A model generated the notes under the pieces. That model saw only the letters and a program-made list of their open reading frames with translations. It was not told the origin of the DNA and searched no databases. Position numbers and translations under genes: made by a program. From Elusimicrobiota bacterium (GTDB lineage Bacteria; Elusimicrobiota; Elusimicrobia; UBA1565; UBA9628), in assembly GCA_016209035.1 (NCBI GenBank), contig JACQWX010000002.1:1-44619 (forward strand): a stretch of 44,619 nucleotides of DNA, read 5' to 3'. Positions within the stretch are counted from its first letter, which is position 1; every line of letters starts with the position of its first letter. Of the stretch, positions 42,826-44,619 are shown piece by piece.

Positions 42826-43734
42826 CTAAGGGCAGGGAGAGGACGGGCTTGAGCTGCTCGTTTCTGGGCAAGTATCCGGCGGAGGGGCGACGCTGGCCTC
42901 CTGCACCGGGTTGGGAGCGGTCGCCTCGGTGGTCGGCGGCGGGACTTCCTCCGCCGGAGCCGTCTCCTCGGCAGGGACTTCCTCTGCCGGCGGCGGCGCC
43001 GTCGTCGGAGCAGGGGCCGGAGCCATGGCCGCGGCCGCGAGCACGGCGAGGACCTCAGGCAAGGTGATGACGGGCTCGACCGGCGGGGCGGCGTCCGGGG
43101 GCAGAGCCGTCGGAGGCTCGGCCGTTCCCGCGACCGAGGTGGCCGCCAGCTGCTGGCCCGCCTCGACGGCCTGGGTCCGGCCGAAGTTGTCGGCCACGGA
43201 AAGGGCTCCCTGGAAGCACTGCATCATGGCCTGGGTGGGGCTCACCACGTCCATGGAGAAGATGGTCCCGCGGACGCTGGCGACCGCGACGGGGTTCCTG
43301 GCCTGGAAGAGCCGGCCCTTGAGCTTCCCGACCCACGCGTCGAGCTTGCCCAGCCCGATGTAGACCGCGACCTTGGACATGGTGATTTCCTCGATCTTGA
43401 AGGTCGCGTTGGGGCCGAGCTTCACCTTGCTGCCGTCGGTGAAGACCACGGTCAGCGAGCCGCCGGCTTCGGTCTTGACCCGGGTGCCCGCCGTGAGCTT
43501 CTGGGCGGGCTTGGCGTCGATCCACGGCTCGACGCCGTCGAGGAGGATTTTGGCCTCGCCTTGAAGGTCTCCGATGTAGGCGGCCATCGCCTTGATCTGG
43601 CCGGGCTTGACCGCGGCGGGCGGCGGGGCCTTGACGCCCGGGGCGGGTGCGGCGGGAGCAGCGGCCGCGAAAGCGGTCGAGGCTCCGGCATAGACCATCA
43701 ACACGAACAGCGCGCTCAAGACCTTCCGTCTCAT
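42826..43734 (-). CDS. FecR-like exported protein with Pro/Ala/Glu-rich tail
   Basis: 302 residues from ATG 43734, chosen because a Shine-Dalgarno (GGAGG) and the signal peptide (KVLSALFVLMVYAGASTAFA) begin there; the open frame upstream is not protein-like. The central domain has the FecR pattern: LTAGTRVKTEAGGSLTVVFT, DGSKVKLGPNATFKIEE, and later NPVAVASVRGTIFSMDV. FecR domains are carbohydrate- or signal-linked periplasmic beta domains. The last 100 residues are low-complexity Ala/Pro/Glu. There is no sigma or anti-sigma gene alongside, so a regulatory role is unlikely. A strong promoter of its own lies upstream. Confidence 0.82.
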   Translation of the reverse strand: MRRKVLSALFVLMVYAGASTAFAAAAPAAPAPGVKAPPPAAVKPGQIKAMAAYIGDLQGEAKILLDGVEPWIDAKPAQKLTAGTRVKTEAGGSLTVVFTDGSKVKLGPNATFKIEEITMSKVAVYIGLGKLDAWVGKLKGRLFQARNPVAVASVRGTIFSMDVVSPTQAMMQCFQGALSVADNFGRTQAVEAGQQLAATSVAGTAEPPTALPPDAAPPVEPVITLPEVLAVLAAAAMAPAPAPTTAPPPAEEVPAEETAPAEEVPPPTTEATAPNPVQEASVAPPPDTCPETSSSSPSSPCP

Positions 43735-43788
43735 GGATCCTCCATCAGTGACCGGCTTTTCCCGTACCAGGATGCAAGCGACGGCCAT

Positions 43789-43817
43789 AGTGTACCTTGT
43801 CTTTCGGGGTTTTTCAA
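43789..43817 (-). promoter_or_regulatory. Sigma70-type promoter TTGAAA-N17-TACACT of the FecR-like gene
   Basis: On the minus strand, -35 TTGAAA (43817-43812), an exact 17-bp spacer and -10 TACACT (43794-43789). Transcription would begin near 43782, giving a leader of about 48 nt that includes GGAGG before the ATG. This is a normal leader, in contrast to the leaderless genes elsewhere in the window. Confidence 0.7.
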
Positions 43818-43856
43818 TGCCATTCTTGTCACGGGGTGCAAGTATGGCGTCCCTGC

Positions 43857-44619
43857 TCAGAAGGCCGCTTTGAGGCCCACCGAGGTCTGGTTGTCCTTGT
43901 AGTTGTACTCCCACGTGAAGATGGAATGACGCCTCATGTGCCGGTAGTCCGCGGACGCGGTCAGCCAGTCGGCGAACTTGTAGGTGAGGCCGAAGCCCGC
44001 GTTGTAGGTGTCGTCCCTCCTGCCGGCCGTCAGCCCGCTGGCCAAGCCCGTCGCCGGGTTGACGGTGGCCGGGATGGTCTGGCTGTCCGAGTATTTGTCT
44101 ATGGTCACGGAGCCGTCGGCCTTCATGCCGAGCCTCCCGATGTCGTGGCTGATGGCGAGCGCCGCGGTGTTCGAGACGTAGAACCGCACGCCCGTGCCTT
44201 CGGACAGACCTCGCGTGGCGGAGAGGTCGATGGAGGTGCGCTCGCCGGGCTTGTAGTTCAAGCCCATCCCGACGGTCCAGTTGGTCGTCTTGCTCGACTG
44301 ACCCACGGTCGCCCTGTCGTCGGACTCGTAGGCCCGGTGGGAGAAGCCGGTCTGCATGCGGCCCTTGAGCTTGGCGGTGAACTCGCCTTCGACGCCGAAG
44401 TCGGCCATCCAGTCCTTGTGGTTGGCGCCCCTGCGGCCCGCTGAGTAGTGGGTGAGCCCGCGGTGCATGGCGCCGAAGACCTTGGTCTTGGGCTGGACCT
44501 TGTAGCCGGTCTTGAACCCGTAGGACTGCTCCGAGTGGTCGAGGATGGCCGCGAGGTCGGGCCTGCGGTATTTCACCCGCGTGTCCTGGGCGTCCGCGCC
44601 GAGGAAGAACTTGTCCCCG
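43857..44619 (-). CDS. Outer-membrane beta-barrel protein (5' end outside window)
   Basis: The frame is open to the right edge of the window, so the GTG at 44576 is probably internal and the visible part is the C-terminal 253 residues. Alternating strands with charged turns (GFKTGYKVQPKTKVFGAMHR, WTVGMGLNYKPGERTSIDLS, TYNAGFGLTYKFADWLTAS) and a C-terminal TSVGLKAAF with terminal Phe identify an outer-membrane barrel. The repeated strand pattern suggests at least ten strands. It may be a porin or an export channel for the surface polymer system; the family is not recognised. The FecR-like gene follows after 122 bp with its own promoter. Confidence 0.75.
   Translation of the reverse strand, partial: GDKFFLGADAQDTRVKYRRPDLAAILDHSEQSYGFKTGYKVQPKTKVFGAMHRGLTHYSAGRRGANHKDWMADFGVEGEFTAKLKGRMQTGFSHRAYESDDRATVGQSSKTTNWTVGMGLNYKPGERTSIDLSATRGLSEGTGVRFYVSNTAALAISHDIGRLGMKADGSVTIDKYSDSQTIPATVNPATGLASGLTAGRRDDTYNAGFGLTYKFADWLTASADYRHMRRHSIFTWEYNYKDNQTSVGLKAAF

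Overview
The window is GC-rich, gene-dense bacterial chromosome with no rRNA, phage structural genes, integrase or CRISPR array. It contains GatCAB, an LptF/LptG pair, several PorV-like outer-membrane proteins, FecR-like and beta-barrel proteins and many TPR proteins. This points to a diderm bacterium with a large exported proteome. PorV-like proteins paired with secreted proteins ending in a YPNP-type domain resemble Elusimicrobiota and neighbouring phyla. That assignment is inference from gene content; no marker in the window proves it.

Layout. 1-8705 (+): two 'surface protein + PorV-like barrel' pairs flank lptF-lptG. 8716-11343 (-): a large secreted zinc metallopeptidase, divergent from ychF. 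12674: tRNA-Arg(GCG), followed by a polytopic membrane/TPR protein, a frameshifted HEYTH protein and a UvrD/PcrA helicase. 18987-23446: gatC, a TPR gene, gatA and gatB. 23536-25080: a gene of lower GC for a DUF4143-type ATPase, bracketed by a 27-nt direct repeat. 25211-29299: a frameshifted NHL/transglutaminase-like/TPR protein and a small exported protein, then a decayed gene and a large palindrome. 29784-33788: a P-loop ATPase, a TPR protein with near-identical 120-bp repeats, and a beta-barrel-like protein, with overlapping ends. 33967-36946: divergent serine hydrolase and SGNH hydrolase. 36960-42741: a complete maltose-type ABC importer, a small exported protein and a mannosyl-3-phosphoglycerate-phosphatase-like HAD protein, closed by a bidirectional terminator. 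42826-44619 (-): a FecR-like protein and an incomplete beta-barrel.

Most notable signals. (1) A hairpin-forming repeat of about 60 bp occurs three times, each time in frame inside an unrelated protein-coding gene (13881, 22277 and 36478, the last inverted), like the palindromic coding repeats of Rickettsia. (2) The ATPase/TPR module carries a 20-bp duplication that switches the reading frame inside a repeat array whose other frame is also open. (3) An ATPase gene of different base composition lies between direct repeats. (4) Many genes have a -10 box only 6-12 bp before the start codon, suggesting common leaderless transcription. (5) The tRNA-Arg has anticodon GCG rather than the usual bacterial ACG. 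(6) YPNP-domain proteins are each paired with their own PorV-like barrel.

Two genes (15610-16664 and 25211-28701) are broken by what looks like the loss of one G from a GG. This may be assembly error, so they are annotated as single genes.
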